Assembly: GCF_019976755.1 (NCBI RefSeq)
Contig: NZ_AP023441.1
Coordinates: forward strand, 2,601,501-2,665,500
DNA: 64,000 nucleotides
DNA from: Nostoc sp. MS1
Lineage (GTDB): Bacteria; Cyanobacteriota; Cyanobacteriia; Cyanobacteriales; Nostocaceae
Direction: 5' to 3'
Position numbers and translations under genes: made by a program. Shown here piece by piece: positions 36,475 through 46,110 of the stretch. How positions within the stretch are numbered: the first letter of the stretch is position 1; the number at the start of each line of letters is the position of its first letter. A model generated the notes under the pieces. The model had not been told where the DNA came from. It was given only the letters and a program-made list of their open reading frames with translations, and searched no databases.

Positions 36475-37164
36475 ATGACTAATACAATCATCAACCCGGC
36501 TGAACGTCCCGAAGTGACTCAGAATTTATCAGAGAACTTCATTCTAACTACAGTAGATGACCTTTATAACTGGGCGAAAATGTCCAGTTTGTATCCACTG
36601 ATGTTTGGTACAGCTTGCTGTTTCATGGAGTTTATGGCGGCTTATGCGTCCCGCTTTGATATGGAACGCTATGGCATGATTCCCCGCGCTACACCACGCC
36701 AAGCAGACTTAATGATTACCGCAGGTACAATTACCATGAAATATGCGCCCAATTTGGTACGCCTCTACGAACAAATGCCAGAACCTAAGTATGTGATTGC
36801 AATGGGCGCTTGTACAATTACTGGGGGAATGTTTAGTGTTGATTCTCCCTCGGCTGTGCGCGGTGTCGATAAGTTAATTCCAGTTGATGTATATATTCCT
36901 GGTTGCCCACCTAGACCAGAAGCAGTTATCGATGCCATCATTAAACTACGCAAGAAAATCTCTAACGAGAGTATCCAAGAATTACAACAAACACAACAAA
37001 CTCATCGTTATTACAGTACTACACATCGAATGAAGGTAGTTGAGCCAATTCTGGATGGGCAATACCTCACAAGTTCAAAGCGCGAAGTTCCGCCGCCAGA
37101 ACTAACAGCAGCTAAAGGTTTACCATTGGTTAATAGTCAAGAGTCATTAGTTATTAGTTATTAG
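36475..37164 (+). CDS. ndhK: NAD(P)H-quinone oxidoreductase subunit K (orphan copy)
   Basis: The 229-aa product is the NDH-1 subunit that binds the [4Fe-4S] cluster N2 near the plastoquinone site. Ligands are visible: GTACCFMEF (Cys48, Cys49), MGACTITGG and PGCPPRPEA. AGGGGA lies 7 bases before the ATG. Cyanobacterial ndhK normally sits in ndhC-ndhK-ndhJ; neither partner is here, so this is a stand-alone copy, possibly a paralogue used in a specialised NDH-1. Its last residues (NSQESLVISY) are encoded by STRR heptamers, so the tail is repeat-derived. Confidence 0.92.
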   Translation: MTNTIINPAERPEVTQNLSENFILTTVDDLYNWAKMSSLYPLMFGTACCFMEFMAAYASRFDMERYGMIPRATPRQADLMITAGTITMKYAPNLVRLYEQMPEPKYVIAMGACTITGGMFSVDSPSAVRGVDKLIPVDVYIPGCPPRPEAVIDAIIKLRKKISNESIQELQQTQQTHRYYSTTHRMKVVEPILDGQYLTSSKREVPPPELTAAKGLPLVNSQESLVISY

Positions 37165-37213
37165 TCATTAGTCCATAGTCAACAGTCAACAGTCAACAGT
37201 TAACACTCAACAG
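37137..37213. repeat. STRR heptamer arrays (AGTCATT, AGTCAAC types)
   Basis: Tandem units ATTAGTT/ATTAGTC then AGTCAAC run from inside the ndhK 3' end to just before the P450 start. Confidence 0.8.
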
Positions 37214-37216
37214 CTT

Positions 37217-38590
37217 ATGATTACCTTACAAGAAAATTCAGCAAATGAGGCTGCTGTCAAACTACCGGATGGGAGTAGTAGCTTTAAATGGCTACAAATT
37301 ATTAAAATAATTTTGCGACCTATCGAAACTCTACAAGAGATAGAACAGCGCTATGGTGATATATTCACTTCTGATTTAGGTGTGTTTCCTAAACAGATAA
37401 TTGTTAGTAATCCCCAAGCTATTCAAGAACTTTTTACGGCTGATGCTCAGTTATTTGAATCAGGTTCAGGAAATTTTGTAGTTCAACCTTTGGTGGGTGC
37501 TAACTCGTTAATTTTGTTAGATGGCGATCGCCACCTGCAACAGCGTAAACTATTAATGCCTCCGTTTCATGGGGAAAGGATGCGGGCTTATGGTCAAGTC
37601 ATCCGTGATATTACGGGGCAAGTCACTAGCCGATGGGCTATTGGCAAACAGTTTACAGCTCGTACCTGTATGCAGGATATATCTCTGCAAGTAATTTTAC
37701 GTACAGTATTTGGTTTACAGGAAGGGGAACGTTACCAACAAATTAAGCAAGTCTTAGTGGAAATGTTGGATTCCTTTAACACACCCATCAGTGTTGTATT
37801 CTTATTCTTTAAATCATTACAACGCGATTTAGGGCCTTGGACTCCTTGGGGTAGGTTTATCCGTCGCAGACAGCAGCTTGATGAACTCCTTTATCAAGAA
37901 ATTCGGGAACGTCGTCAGCAACCAGAGGCTAATAGTGAAGATATCCTCAGCTTGCTATTATCAGCGCGTGATGAAAATGGTCAACCTATGACTGATGTAG
38001 AGTTACGCGATGAGTTGATGACTATGCTATTTGCTGGACATGAAACAACTGCGATCGCTCTCTCTTGGGCATTATATTGGATTCATTACGTTCCCGAAGT
38101 CCGCGAGAAGTTACTGCAAGAACTAAATTCTATTGATGTAGCTAATGCAGATCCTACAGCAATTACTCAATTACCTTACTTAAATGCTGTCTGTTCAGAG
38201 ACATTACGAATTACACCTGTTGCCTTCTTTACCTTCCCGCGTGTTCTCAAACAACCGATGAAATTCATGGGTTACAACTTACCAAAAGGGATGATGATTT
38301 CACCTTGTGTATATTTAACTCATCATCACCCAGATATTTATCCAGAACCTGAACGTTTTAAGCCGGAACGGTTTCTTGAACGTCAGTTTTCTCCTTACGA
38401 ATTTATCCCCTTTGGTGGTGGTAATCGTCGTTGTTTAGGAATGGCATTTGCTTTATTTGAAATGAAGTTAGTATTAGCTACTATCCTCTCCCAATACTCA
38501 CTCGAATTATTAGATAAAGTTCCTCTTAAACCTGTGCGTCGAGGAATAGTATTTGCCCCACCCGGTGGTGTGCGTTTGATGGTTCACTGA
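37217..38590 (+). CDS. Cytochrome P450 (CYP110-like)
   Basis: A 457-aa heme monooxygenase without a membrane anchor. I-helix FAGHETTAIALSWAL supplies the acid/Thr pair for O2 activation, the K-helix has SETLRITP (ExxR), and the heme loop is FIPFGGGNRRCLGMAFALFE with the axial Cys. YPEPERFKPERF is the meander. CYP110 enzymes of Nostoc act on fatty acids, alkanes or terpenes; the substrate here is not predictable and no terpene cyclase adjoins. It starts 52 bases after ndhK, across an STRR, so co-transcription is uncertain. Confidence 0.9.
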   Translation: MITLQENSANEAAVKLPDGSSSFKWLQIIKIILRPIETLQEIEQRYGDIFTSDLGVFPKQIIVSNPQAIQELFTADAQLFESGSGNFVVQPLVGANSLILLDGDRHLQQRKLLMPPFHGERMRAYGQVIRDITGQVTSRWAIGKQFTARTCMQDISLQVILRTVFGLQEGERYQQIKQVLVEMLDSFNTPISVVFLFFKSLQRDLGPWTPWGRFIRRRQQLDELLYQEIRERRQQPEANSEDILSLLLSARDENGQPMTDVELRDELMTMLFAGHETTAIALSWALYWIHYVPEVREKLLQELNSIDVANADPTAITQLPYLNAVCSETLRITPVAFFTFPRVLKQPMKFMGYNLPKGMMISPCVYLTHHHPDIYPEPERFKPERFLERQFSPYEFIPFGGGNRRCLGMAFALFEMKLVLATILSQYSLELLDKVPLKPVRRGIVFAPPGGVRLMVH

Positions 38591-38702
38591 GTAGTGAGTG
38601 CTGAGTGATGAGTAGTGAGTGGTGAGTTATGAGTGCTGAGTAAAAATTTCTCCCTCATCCCCCTCATCCTCCTCATCTCCCTCATCTCCCTCATCCCCTT
38701 CA
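38591..38702. repeat. STRR arrays (GAGTAGT/GAGTGCT and CTCATCC types)
   Basis: Tandem GAGTAGTGAGTGCT-like units (38591-38640) and CTCATCCCC/CTCATCTCC units (38650-38702) fill the convergent gap between P450 and the next gene. Confidence 0.75.
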
Positions 38703-38714
38703 TTTCCACATCAC

Positions 38715-39314
38715 TTACCATTTTTCAGCCCAATAAATAATTTCTGAAGCTGAACTATCAATAGCTACACCATAGCTATCACCGTGATTCCACTTAAAAC
38801 CTGGTCTACCTTTATCCTCTGCATTCAAAACAAGTATTTCATAGGAAGGGGGAAAAGATTCAGCAGTTTCACCAGTGTAGAAAAAAGTAGTTGGCACACC
38901 GTTGGGTAAATTGGCGTGAACATTAGTATCACCGCCTCTATATTGATGTTTAGCCAGTTTGCGGTATTGAGTTAATAGTTGTTGAACCTTTTGTGGTGAG
39001 TCTTTCAGCCTGACTTGGAAATAACTACCAGTTTGTGAACTTCCAGGTGAATAAGCTAGACGTACATTCTCAACTTCCGCCGATACTTCTGTTGGGAAGT
39101 GTTTAATCTCGTCCTGACTAGTCCAAAGTTGATTGCGAATTTCTTGGTAACGTGAAGTATCAGTAACTACTTCTAGTTGGTTACTACTACTAAAAGCTTT
39201 CTTAAGAAAGAAACTCCCTCCGACAACACCAACGCTGCCAAAAGAGATTAAAACTATCATGATGGCTTTGACTAGGTGCGATGGGATTTGCGTCAGTGTA
39301 AGCGATCGCTTCAT
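38715..39314 (-). CDS. Hypothetical membrane-anchored protein
   Basis: The 199-aa product has one N-terminal membrane helix (about 16-35) and a soluble C-terminal domain with YFQVRLKDSPQKVQQLLTQY and PPSYEILVLNAEDKGRPGF. I do not recognise the family. The topology suggests a periplasmic or lumenal face. It starts next to a HIP1 site and stands alone. Confidence 0.7.
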   Translation of the reverse strand: MKRSLTLTQIPSHLVKAIMIVLISFGSVGVVGGSFFLKKAFSSSNQLEVVTDTSRYQEIRNQLWTSQDEIKHFPTEVSAEVENVRLAYSPGSSQTGSYFQVRLKDSPQKVQQLLTQYRKLAKHQYRGGDTNVHANLPNGVPTTFFYTGETAESFPPSYEILVLNAEDKGRPGFKWNHGDSYGVAIDSSASEIIYWAEKW

Positions 39315-39552
39315 AGCGTTGGGTAAGTCTAAGTTTTATAACCATATACCCAACTACTAAACTATATTCGTAATATTTCGGAGGCGATCGCAGATATTTT
39401 GATTAAAACTTTGTCAAATCAGGGTAAATACTAATTTTTAGTGAAGTCTTGGTAAAGTTGATTATGTAATAATACTTAAAATTTAGGAATGAGGATTTAA
39501 TCAGTCCATAGTCAGCAGTCAACAGTCAACAATGAACATCACCTGATAACTG

Positions 39553-40425
39553 TTAAAAAGAACCTACTATCATCCCAGCCAGTAAAAGAAAACCAAGCCA
39601 AACATTTTGTCTGAACATCTCACCATAGGCGGGATTAGGTAATTTTGGCTGTCTTAAGCGTACAAACTGCCAAACCCAACCAAATGTGGCAATTGCTAAG
39701 GTAATCCAAAATGCTAAATGTAGATGAATGGCAACACCTAACCAAGCGAGGCAAATAATTGTACCTAAAAAGAAAATACCAATTGCTAAAGGTGCATAAT
39801 CACCAAAAAATAAGGCACTAGAATTAATACCAATGCGCCGATCATCTTCGCGATCGCTCATGGCGTAAACTGTATCAAATCCCAATGTCCAGAATAAGGT
39901 AGCACCCCACAGTAACCAAGTAGGCTGAGAAATGTTCTGGGTGACTGCACTCCAGCTAATTAACACCGCAAAACCCCAGGCGATAGAGAGTACCAATTGC
40001 GGCACAGGAAACACGCGCTTCGCACCCGGATACAACAAAATCACAGGTACAGCCGCCACAGATAACCAAAAGCTTAGGGGGTTAAGGTAAAAAGCCAGAA
40101 TCGCTGCACAAAATAAAGCTATAATACCAACGGCAATACCAACTTTTATGGAAAGGGTACGAGCTGCCAAAGGGCGATCGCGGGTTCTCTCCACTTGTGG
40201 GTCAATATCCTTATCCCACAAATCATTTGCGATACATCCAGCTGCACTGGTAGCCAGAGTACCTAAAATAATCACACCCACCAAAGGTAAAGGTGGTTTA
40301 CCTGCGGCTGCCAAAAACACAGCCCAAAGGGCAGGTATCATCAAAATTAAGCGTCCTTCCGGTTTATGCCATCGCAAAAGACGGAAAATAGTTAGCCACA
40401 CTGGTTCTTGCTTGCTTTCTAACAT
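39553..40425 (-). CDS. ubiA: UbiA-family 4-hydroxybenzoate polyprenyltransferase (plastoquinone pathway)
   Basis: A ~290-aa multi-spanning membrane enzyme attaching a polyprenyl (solanesyl) chain to 4-hydroxybenzoate. Both Asp-rich motifs are present: NDLWDKDIDPQVERTRDRPL and MSDREDDRRIG, the Mg-diphosphate sites. Eight to nine hydrophobic helices are evident. In cyanobacteria this commits 4-hydroxybenzoate to plastoquinone. The open frame extends to 40431, but ATG 40425 (MLESKQEPVW) is the first real ATG; the bases before it are STRR heptamers. Confidence 0.88.
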   Translation of the reverse strand: MLESKQEPVWLTIFRLLRWHKPEGRLILMIPALWAVFLAAAGKPPLPLVGVIILGTLATSAAGCIANDLWDKDIDPQVERTRDRPLAARTLSIKVGIAVGIIALFCAAILAFYLNPLSFWLSVAAVPVILLYPGAKRVFPVPQLVLSIAWGFAVLISWSAVTQNISQPTWLLWGATLFWTLGFDTVYAMSDREDDRRIGINSSALFFGDYAPLAIGIFFLGTIICLAWLGVAIHLHLAFWITLAIATFGWVWQFVRLRQPKLPNPAYGEMFRQNVWLGFLLLAGMIVGSF

Positions 40426-40756
40426 AGTCAATAGTCATTGGTCATTAGTCATTGGTCATTGGTCATTGGTCATTAGTTTTTTCTCCCCCTACTCCCTCAT
40501 CTCCCTTGCTTTACATATCTTTACATCTATAGAATAACTTTATTTGATATTTATAAAAACACAATCTATTCAGTGACGACTTTAAGTCAAATTAACTAAA
40601 TAGTCACTAAAATTGTAAACGACAGGGTGAATATACTTACATCAGGTAATTCCGGCTACGTCCGCCTGAAAACAAGTGTGTTGCAACGTGTATCAGTGCC
40701 AACTACCCCGACACGCCATTCATTTCCATCCATCCTGAATATAGCGAGAAGACTAG
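40426..40756. other. Divergent promoter region with STRR
   Basis: STRR units GGTCATT/AGTCATT occupy 40427-40480; the remainder is AT-rich until about 40620, where GC rises. No separate gene is supported. Promoters for ubiA and ppx must both be here. Confidence 0.5.
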
Positions 40757-42409
40757 ATGGTGAATTTAGTTTCATCAAGTTGGGAGAGTGTCAGCACTCA
40801 ACCAGTTCAGCAACATCGGATTATTGCTGCCATCGATATGGGAACCAATTCTCTGCATATGGTAGTAGTAAAAATTGACCCGACACTACCAGCTTTTAGC
40901 ATTATTTCCAGAGAAAAGGAAACTGTGCGGTTGGGCGATCGCAATATTGCTACTGGAGAATTAAAACCAGAGGTGATGGCAAAAGCGATCGCTACTTTGA
41001 GGCGCTTCCAAGAAGCCGCTAAAATTGCCAATGCGGAAACCCTAATTGCCGTGGCAACTAGTGCAGTGCGGGAAGCACCCAACGGTAAAGATTTTCTCCA
41101 TCAGATACAAACCGAGTTGGGTTTAAGTGTTGATTTAATTTCTGGTCAAGAAGAAGCGCGACGCATCTACCTGGGTGTGCTGTCGGGGATGGAGTTTCAC
41201 AACCAGCCGCACCTAATTATCGACATTGGCGGCGGTTCAACAGAATTAATTCTCGGTGATTCTCAAGAACCGCGAACCCTTACCAGCACAAAAGTAGGTG
41301 CGGTAAGACTCACTAGCGAGTTAATCACCACAGACCCCATCAGCCATATTGAGTTTCAATACCTGCAAGCCTACGCGCGGGGAATGCTAGAACGTTCTGT
41401 GGAAGAAGTCCTAACAAATGTCAAATCTGGCGAGTCTCCCCGCTTAATCGGCACATCCGGCACGATTGAAACTATAGCCATGATTCATGCGCGGGAAAAA
41501 CTGGGAACAGTACCCTCGACCCTCAACGGCTATCAATTCACCCTGACAGACCTCAGAGAGTGGGTAAATCGCTTGCGGAAAATGACCAACGCCGAAAGAT
41601 CCGCCATCCCTGGTATGCCAGAAAAACGGTCTGAAGTCATACTTGCTGGTGCAGTCATCTTACAAGAAGCGATGGCACTGTTGGGTGTGGAGTCATTAAC
41701 AGCTTGCAGTCGCGCATTGCGGGAAGGTGTAATCGTTGACTGGATGTTAAGCAATGGCTTAATTGAAGATAGATTACGCTTTCAAAGTTCGATCCGCCAA
41801 CGTAGTGTGTTGAAGCAGGCAAGCAAGTATCAAGTTAATTTAGCATATAGCGATCGCGTTGCCAACTTTGCCCTAAGTTTATTTGACCAAACCCAAGGCT
41901 TACTTCACCATTGGGGAAGTAATGAAAGAAGACTACTATGGGCGGCGGCAATTTTACACAACTGCGGTCATCACATTAGCCATTCATCACACCACAAACA
42001 CTCTTACTATCTCATTCGTAATAGTGAGTTACTTGGTTACAACGAAACTGAGATAGAAATTATTGCGAATCTAGCCCGTTATCATCGCAAATCACCACCC
42101 AAGAAAAAGCATGATAACTTCCGTAACATGTTGAGTAAAGAACATCGTCAAGTTGTATGTCAACTCAGCGCACTATTAAGATTAGCAGTAGCATTAGATA
42201 GAAGACAAATTGGGGCTGTATCTGAAATTAAATGTGATTATTATCCCCACTTTCAGCAGGTCAATTTGTTAATTTATCCATCACAACCAGATGATGATTG
42301 TGATTTAGAACTCTGGAGTTTAGACTTCAAAAAAGGAGTATTTGAAGCCGAGTTTGGCGTGAAATTAGTCACACATTTAGAAAGAAATCTGCTACCTCAA
42401 TACTCCTGA
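40757..42409 (+). CDS. ppx: Exopolyphosphatase / guanosine pentaphosphatase (Ppx/GppA)
   Basis: A 550-aa enzyme hydrolysing terminal phosphates from polyphosphate (or pppGpp). The ASKHA phosphate-binding loops are seen: IAAIDMGTNSLHMVV, VATSAVREAPNG, LIIDIGGGSTELILG, GTSGTIETIA. The C-terminal half is an HD-like domain (AAAILHNCGHHISHSSHHKHS), as in long bacterial Ppx. Divergent from ubiA. A hairpin follows the stop. Confidence 0.92.
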   Translation: MVNLVSSSWESVSTQPVQQHRIIAAIDMGTNSLHMVVVKIDPTLPAFSIISREKETVRLGDRNIATGELKPEVMAKAIATLRRFQEAAKIANAETLIAVATSAVREAPNGKDFLHQIQTELGLSVDLISGQEEARRIYLGVLSGMEFHNQPHLIIDIGGGSTELILGDSQEPRTLTSTKVGAVRLTSELITTDPISHIEFQYLQAYARGMLERSVEEVLTNVKSGESPRLIGTSGTIETIAMIHAREKLGTVPSTLNGYQFTLTDLREWVNRLRKMTNAERSAIPGMPEKRSEVILAGAVILQEAMALLGVESLTACSRALREGVIVDWMLSNGLIEDRLRFQSSIRQRSVLKQASKYQVNLAYSDRVANFALSLFDQTQGLLHHWGSNERRLLWAAAILHNCGHHISHSSHHKHSYYLIRNSELLGYNETEIEIIANLARYHRKSPPKKKHDNFRNMLSKEHRQVVCQLSALLRLAVALDRRQIGAVSEIKCDYYPHFQQVNLLIYPSQPDDDCDLELWSLDFKKGVFEAEFGVKLVTHLERNLLPQYS

Positions 42410-42416
42410 AAAGTAG

Positions 42417-42440
42417 GGTGCGTTATTTTATTAACGCACC
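42417..42440. terminator. Hairpin after ppx
   Basis: GGTGCGTTA (42417-42425), loop TTTTAT, TAACGCACC (42432-42440), 7 bases after the stop. A perfect 9-bp stem; likely a repeat used as terminator. Confidence 0.6.
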
Positions 42441-42475
42441 TATTAATTATTTCCATAAGTTATAATTTATATAAA

Positions 42476-42868
42476 ATGAGGTCGAACTATATGTTATCTT
42501 TTCAGAGTAATAAGATTCAAAATCAACATAAATCTGCTTATGATATATTAATAGAAAATGAACAAGATGGTACGGTAAGTGCAACAGTAATAGGTATAGC
42601 AGACTGTAAAAGCTCAGGTGCAACAGAAGAAGAAGCAATAGAAAAACTAAAACCTCTTTTGCAAGAGCGTTTGCAGCGAGCCAAAATAGTTACCTTAGAA
42701 ATTGAACCTCCCCAAACAGAACATCCTTGGATGAAATTTGCTGGTATGTTCAAAGATGATCCTCTATTTGATGAAGTGTTAGAAAATATAGAAGCAAATC
42801 GTCGTGAACTTGATTCAGAAATGGAACAACATTATCATCAACTGGATGCTGAGGATGAAAAGCAGTGA
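42476..42868 (+). CDS. Antitoxin-like protein (HicB-like fold) paired with a PIN toxin
   Basis: The 130-aa product has YDILIENEQDGTVSATVIGI, ADCKSSGATEEEAIEKLKPL, the HicB/UPF0150-type fold, then an acidic helical tail. It overlaps the PIN gene by 4 bases (the GTG start of the toxin shares its TGA stop). ATG 42491 is an alternative start. It should bind and inhibit the PIN protein. Confidence 0.75.
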   Translation: MRSNYMLSFQSNKIQNQHKSAYDILIENEQDGTVSATVIGIADCKSSGATEEEAIEKLKPLLQERLQRAKIVTLEIEPPQTEHPWMKFAGMFKDDPLFDEVLENIEANRRELDSEMEQHYHQLDAEDEKQ

Positions 42869-43284
42869 GTTTGTGGATACTTGATACAGATCATGTTTCT
42901 CTTTTTCAACGGCAACATCCTAATGTAGTTCAGCGTATTAATCAGATTAATTCTCAAGATATTGCTATAACTATAATCACAGTTGAAGAACAGATAAGAG
43001 GTAGACTCAATATTATTAGAAAAGCTGAGTCATCAGAAATATTACTATCAGCTTATACAAGGTTACTGACTAATTTGAATTTTTTTCAAAGCATCAATGT
43101 AATAAATTTCAATCACGATGCACTCAATCATTATCAAGCACTGGTAAGTCAAAGAATCCGTATAGGTACACAAGATTTACGTATTGCAGCCATTACTTTA
43201 TCTGTAAATGGTATTTTAGTAACACGCAATCATAAGGATTTTGCCAAAGTTCCTAATTTGCAACTAGAAGATTGGACGATATAA
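42865..43284 (+). CDS. PIN-domain (VapC-like) ribonuclease toxin
   Basis: A 139-aa PIN protein: LWILDTDHVSLFQRQHP with the first acidic pair, ITIITVEEQIRGRL with the Glu, and RIGTQDLRIAAITLSVNG then LVTRNHKDFAKVP with the late Asp residues. All catalytic acids of VapC-type RNases are present. The start is GTG overlapping the upstream stop, so translation is coupled. Confidence 0.88.
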   Translation: MSLWILDTDHVSLFQRQHPNVVQRINQINSQDIAITIITVEEQIRGRLNIIRKAESSEILLSAYTRLLTNLNFFQSINVINFNHDALNHYQALVSQRIRIGTQDLRIAAITLSVNGILVTRNHKDFAKVPNLQLEDWTI

Positions 43285-43594
43285 AAATTTTAGGCTCATG
43301 AGGGTAAACATTGTTACCTCATATCATGTTTTAGATGCTTAGTTATTTCTTACATGGCTTCTACGCATTTGTTATGGTGTGATTTTATCTGTACTCATAG
43401 TTGCTAGCTTTTAATAAGTCGAGGGATATTTATCTACGTAATGACAGGGTTCGCTCAAGGTGATTAAAAATAACAAGTTTGTAGTAAGAACTTCAGCCCT
43501 GAAAATCTAGCATCACTGACTCCAAAACTATTCCTTCACAAAAAGACACAATTGGGTAGAATTGGTAAAAGTAATCTCTGCAACCTGTAAATCC
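43285..43594. other. Intergenic; weak hairpin only
   Basis: TGAGGGTAA...TTACCTCA (43299-43321) forms a bulged stem shortly after the PIN gene and may terminate it. TTGTAGTAAGAACTTCAG (about 43480) resembles half of the hairpin repeat at 20234. No gene seen. Confidence 0.45.
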
Positions 43595-44665
43595 ATGCAA
43601 CTGAAACTCAGTGCATCTAAATTCCCCATATCCACAATCTTGTTAATTGCCCCGTTTTTTCTCTGGGGGACAGCAATGGTAGCGATGAAGGGAGTTATGC
43701 CTCATACCACGCCGTTTTTTATGGCGGGGGTTCGATTAGTACCGGCGGGAATCTTGATTTTAATTGCTGCGGCGCTTTTAGGTAGACCCCAACCCAGTAG
43801 TTGGGAAGCATGGTTATGGATAGCCTTATTTGGGCTAGTAGATGGAACTTTATTTCAAGGATTCTTAGCTGAGGGATTAGTCCGTACTAGTGCGGGTTTA
43901 GGTTCAGTCATGATTGACTCCCAACCTTTGGCTGTGGCGTTGCTATCGTTGTGGTTATTTCAAGAACACATCGGTTTATGGGGATGGCTGGGTTTAGGTT
44001 TAGGCGTAACAGGTATTAGTTTAATTGGCTTACCGGATGAGTTGATTTACGGATTCTTAGGTACAGGTGCAAGTGTGACACTTGGTAACTGGCAAGACCT
44101 GTTTGCTAGTGGGGAAGGGTTAATGTTGTTAGCGGCTTTATCTATGGCGGTGGGGACGGTATTAATTAGATTTGTGACTCGTTATGTTGACCCAGTGACG
44201 GCTACAGGATGGCACATGATTTTGGGTGGGTTGCCATTGTGGGGAATCTCCTCTGTAGTGGAGTCTCAACAATGGGAGAATTTGGTTGGTTCTGAATGGC
44301 TGGCTTTGGCTTATGCTACCGTTTTTGGTAGTGCGATCGCCTATGGATTATTTTTCTACTTCGCTTCTAGTGGTAGTCTCACCAGTCTGAGTTCTCTTAC
44401 CTTCCTTACCCCTGTATTTGCCCTCTTGTTTGGTCATCTCTTACTCTCAGAAGTTCTCAGTACTTTGCAATGGGTAGGAGTATTTCTTACCTTAGTTAGT
44501 ATCTATCTAATTAATCAGCGTGATAATCTGTCAGGAGAACATACACAACCTGTTCTAGAAGAAGCATCTGTAACATTGAAGCCGCTAGTTACTGAGACAT
44601 CTGGTAAAAAATTTAATCCTTTAGCGATACAAGTGAGAGAGTCTAAATCAGAAAATATACCGTAG
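43595..44665 (+). CDS. EamA/DMT-family transporter
   Basis: An inner-membrane carrier of about 356 residues with ten predicted helices in two EamA repeats: FFLWGTAMVAMKGVMPHTTP in the first and ALSMAVGTVLIRFVTRYVDP in the second; LTFLTPVFALLFGHLLLSE is the typical closing helix pair. The ORF opens at a TTG (43562), but ATG 43595 (MQLKLSASKFPIST) gives a standard N-terminus. The hydrophilic tail is longer than usual. The substrate (amino acid or metabolite efflux) cannot be told. Confidence 0.85.
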   Translation: MQLKLSASKFPISTILLIAPFFLWGTAMVAMKGVMPHTTPFFMAGVRLVPAGILILIAAALLGRPQPSSWEAWLWIALFGLVDGTLFQGFLAEGLVRTSAGLGSVMIDSQPLAVALLSLWLFQEHIGLWGWLGLGLGVTGISLIGLPDELIYGFLGTGASVTLGNWQDLFASGEGLMLLAALSMAVGTVLIRFVTRYVDPVTATGWHMILGGLPLWGISSVVESQQWENLVGSEWLALAYATVFGSAIAYGLFFYFASSGSLTSLSSLTFLTPVFALLFGHLLLSEVLSTLQWVGVFLTLVSIYLINQRDNLSGEHTQPVLEEASVTLKPLVTETSGKKFNPLAIQVRESKSENIP

Positions 44666-44805
44666 ATTTACAAGAAAAAAATAAAATAACCAGACAAAAT
44701 ACGATATATTACTAGCAACTTAGGTTAGATTTTTCCGTCAAAATAACAGATAACACCTAGATAAACTTACGTTGTAAATAACTCATTTAGGCTCTAACTT
44801 TTAAT

Positions 44806-45987
44806 ATGAGGCTACAATACTCCTCACTTTTCATACTTACCTGTTTTTCTTGTGTGGGTTTATATTCAATTCCAGCCAGCACAGCCACAACTAAGTTCAC
44901 ACCAGAAAAATTAGAACTGGCACAAGTCAGTTCCATCTCAACTACTCAAGTCGTGCTTGAGCCAGGTAGACAAGGGCCAGATGTACAGAGATTACAAACT
45001 CAACTAAGTCGGCTAGGCTACTACAGTGATGTTGTAGATGGAAAATATGGGCAAAGTACGAAAACGGCTGTAGCAAAATTTCAACAAGCCAAGGGTTTAA
45101 AAAGAGTAGATGGGATCGCGGACATAACTACTAGAAGAACCCTGCAAACCTCCCTAAAAGCTAGCAGCACTAAACCAACAAGCCTAATATCAGCTTTTGA
45201 CGTTCCTACCACAACCCCTCCCAGCCAAAATAACTCTGATTCAGGACTGAGAGATTTTCTTTGGTGGTCAATATTGGGTTTGGGAACTTTAGGAACTGTC
45301 GGCGCAACTCTATATCTATTGCGATGGTTTGACCCACAAAAACAGAAAAAGCAACGTAAGCCTTCCATACACAAAGCTTTAAGCCCTACGCAACAACAGC
45401 AAATCACACCAGTTTTAAAAGAGTTAGCCCACGCAACAAGTTATCAAGAAAACGGTGTTCACGCCAACAATGGTTCTCAAACAGGCAAAGCATCAGTTCC
45501 AGCAACAATGATGCCTATAGAACCGACATCTCGTCTTGCTAAAGTCAACATAGTTGAGGAGTTGATTCAGGATTTACGTAGTACCGACCCAACAAAACGA
45601 CACAAGGCGATTTGGGATTTGGGACAACAAGGTGATTCCCGTGCAATTCAGCCACTAGTAAACATGTTGATTGATGCTGATTCACAACAGCGTAACTTAA
45701 TTTTGGCGGCTTTATCAGAAATTAACGTGCGATCGCTCAAACCAATCAACAAAGCTTTTGCTGTCTCCATACAGGATGAAAGCCCACAAGTTCGACAAAA
45801 TGCCATCCGTGATTTAACCCGCGTGTATGACATGATGTCCCAAATGAGCCAAATGTTAGTTCACGCCTTAGATGATCCTGATCAAGAAGTACAGGCAACT
45901 GCAAAGTATGCTCTAACTCAGATGAATAAAATGCGGAGTGTAGAGAAGGCAAGCCTAGCAGAAAATAGCCCACAGGATGCGCGTTAA
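44806..45987 (+). CDS. Peptidoglycan-binding domain protein with HEAT repeats
   Basis: The 393-aa product has a signal or anchor helix, a PG_binding_1 domain (GRQGPDVQRLQTQLSRLGYY, VDGKYGQSTKTAVAKFQQA), a second membrane helix (about 149-168) and a C-terminal HEAT/armadillo region (KRHKAIWDLGQQGDSRAIQP, SPQVRQNAIRDL, DPDQEVQATAKYAL). Topology suggests it links the cell wall to a cytoplasmic scaffold. The partner is unknown. Confidence 0.85.
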   Translation: MRLQYSSLFILTCFSCVGLYSIPASTATTKFTPEKLELAQVSSISTTQVVLEPGRQGPDVQRLQTQLSRLGYYSDVVDGKYGQSTKTAVAKFQQAKGLKRVDGIADITTRRTLQTSLKASSTKPTSLISAFDVPTTTPPSQNNSDSGLRDFLWWSILGLGTLGTVGATLYLLRWFDPQKQKKQRKPSIHKALSPTQQQQITPVLKELAHATSYQENGVHANNGSQTGKASVPATMMPIEPTSRLAKVNIVEELIQDLRSTDPTKRHKAIWDLGQQGDSRAIQPLVNMLIDADSQQRNLILAALSEINVRSLKPINKAFAVSIQDESPQVRQNAIRDLTRVYDMMSQMSQMLVHALDDPDQEVQATAKYALTQMNKMRSVEKASLAENSPQDAR

Positions 45988-46110
45988 GAGGTGAGTAGGG
46001 AATAGAGAGTGGAGAGTAGGCAGATGAGGGAGTAATCAATTCAAAATTCGCTCATTAAGAATTTCTCAGCACGTGCTAAACGCCCCGCTATCGCTAACAG
46101 CACTCTGTAC

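Noticed and set aside
40627..40878. 83-codon plus ORF before ppx
   Set aside because: It overlaps the ppx start in another frame; the ppx frame carries the phosphate-binding motifs.
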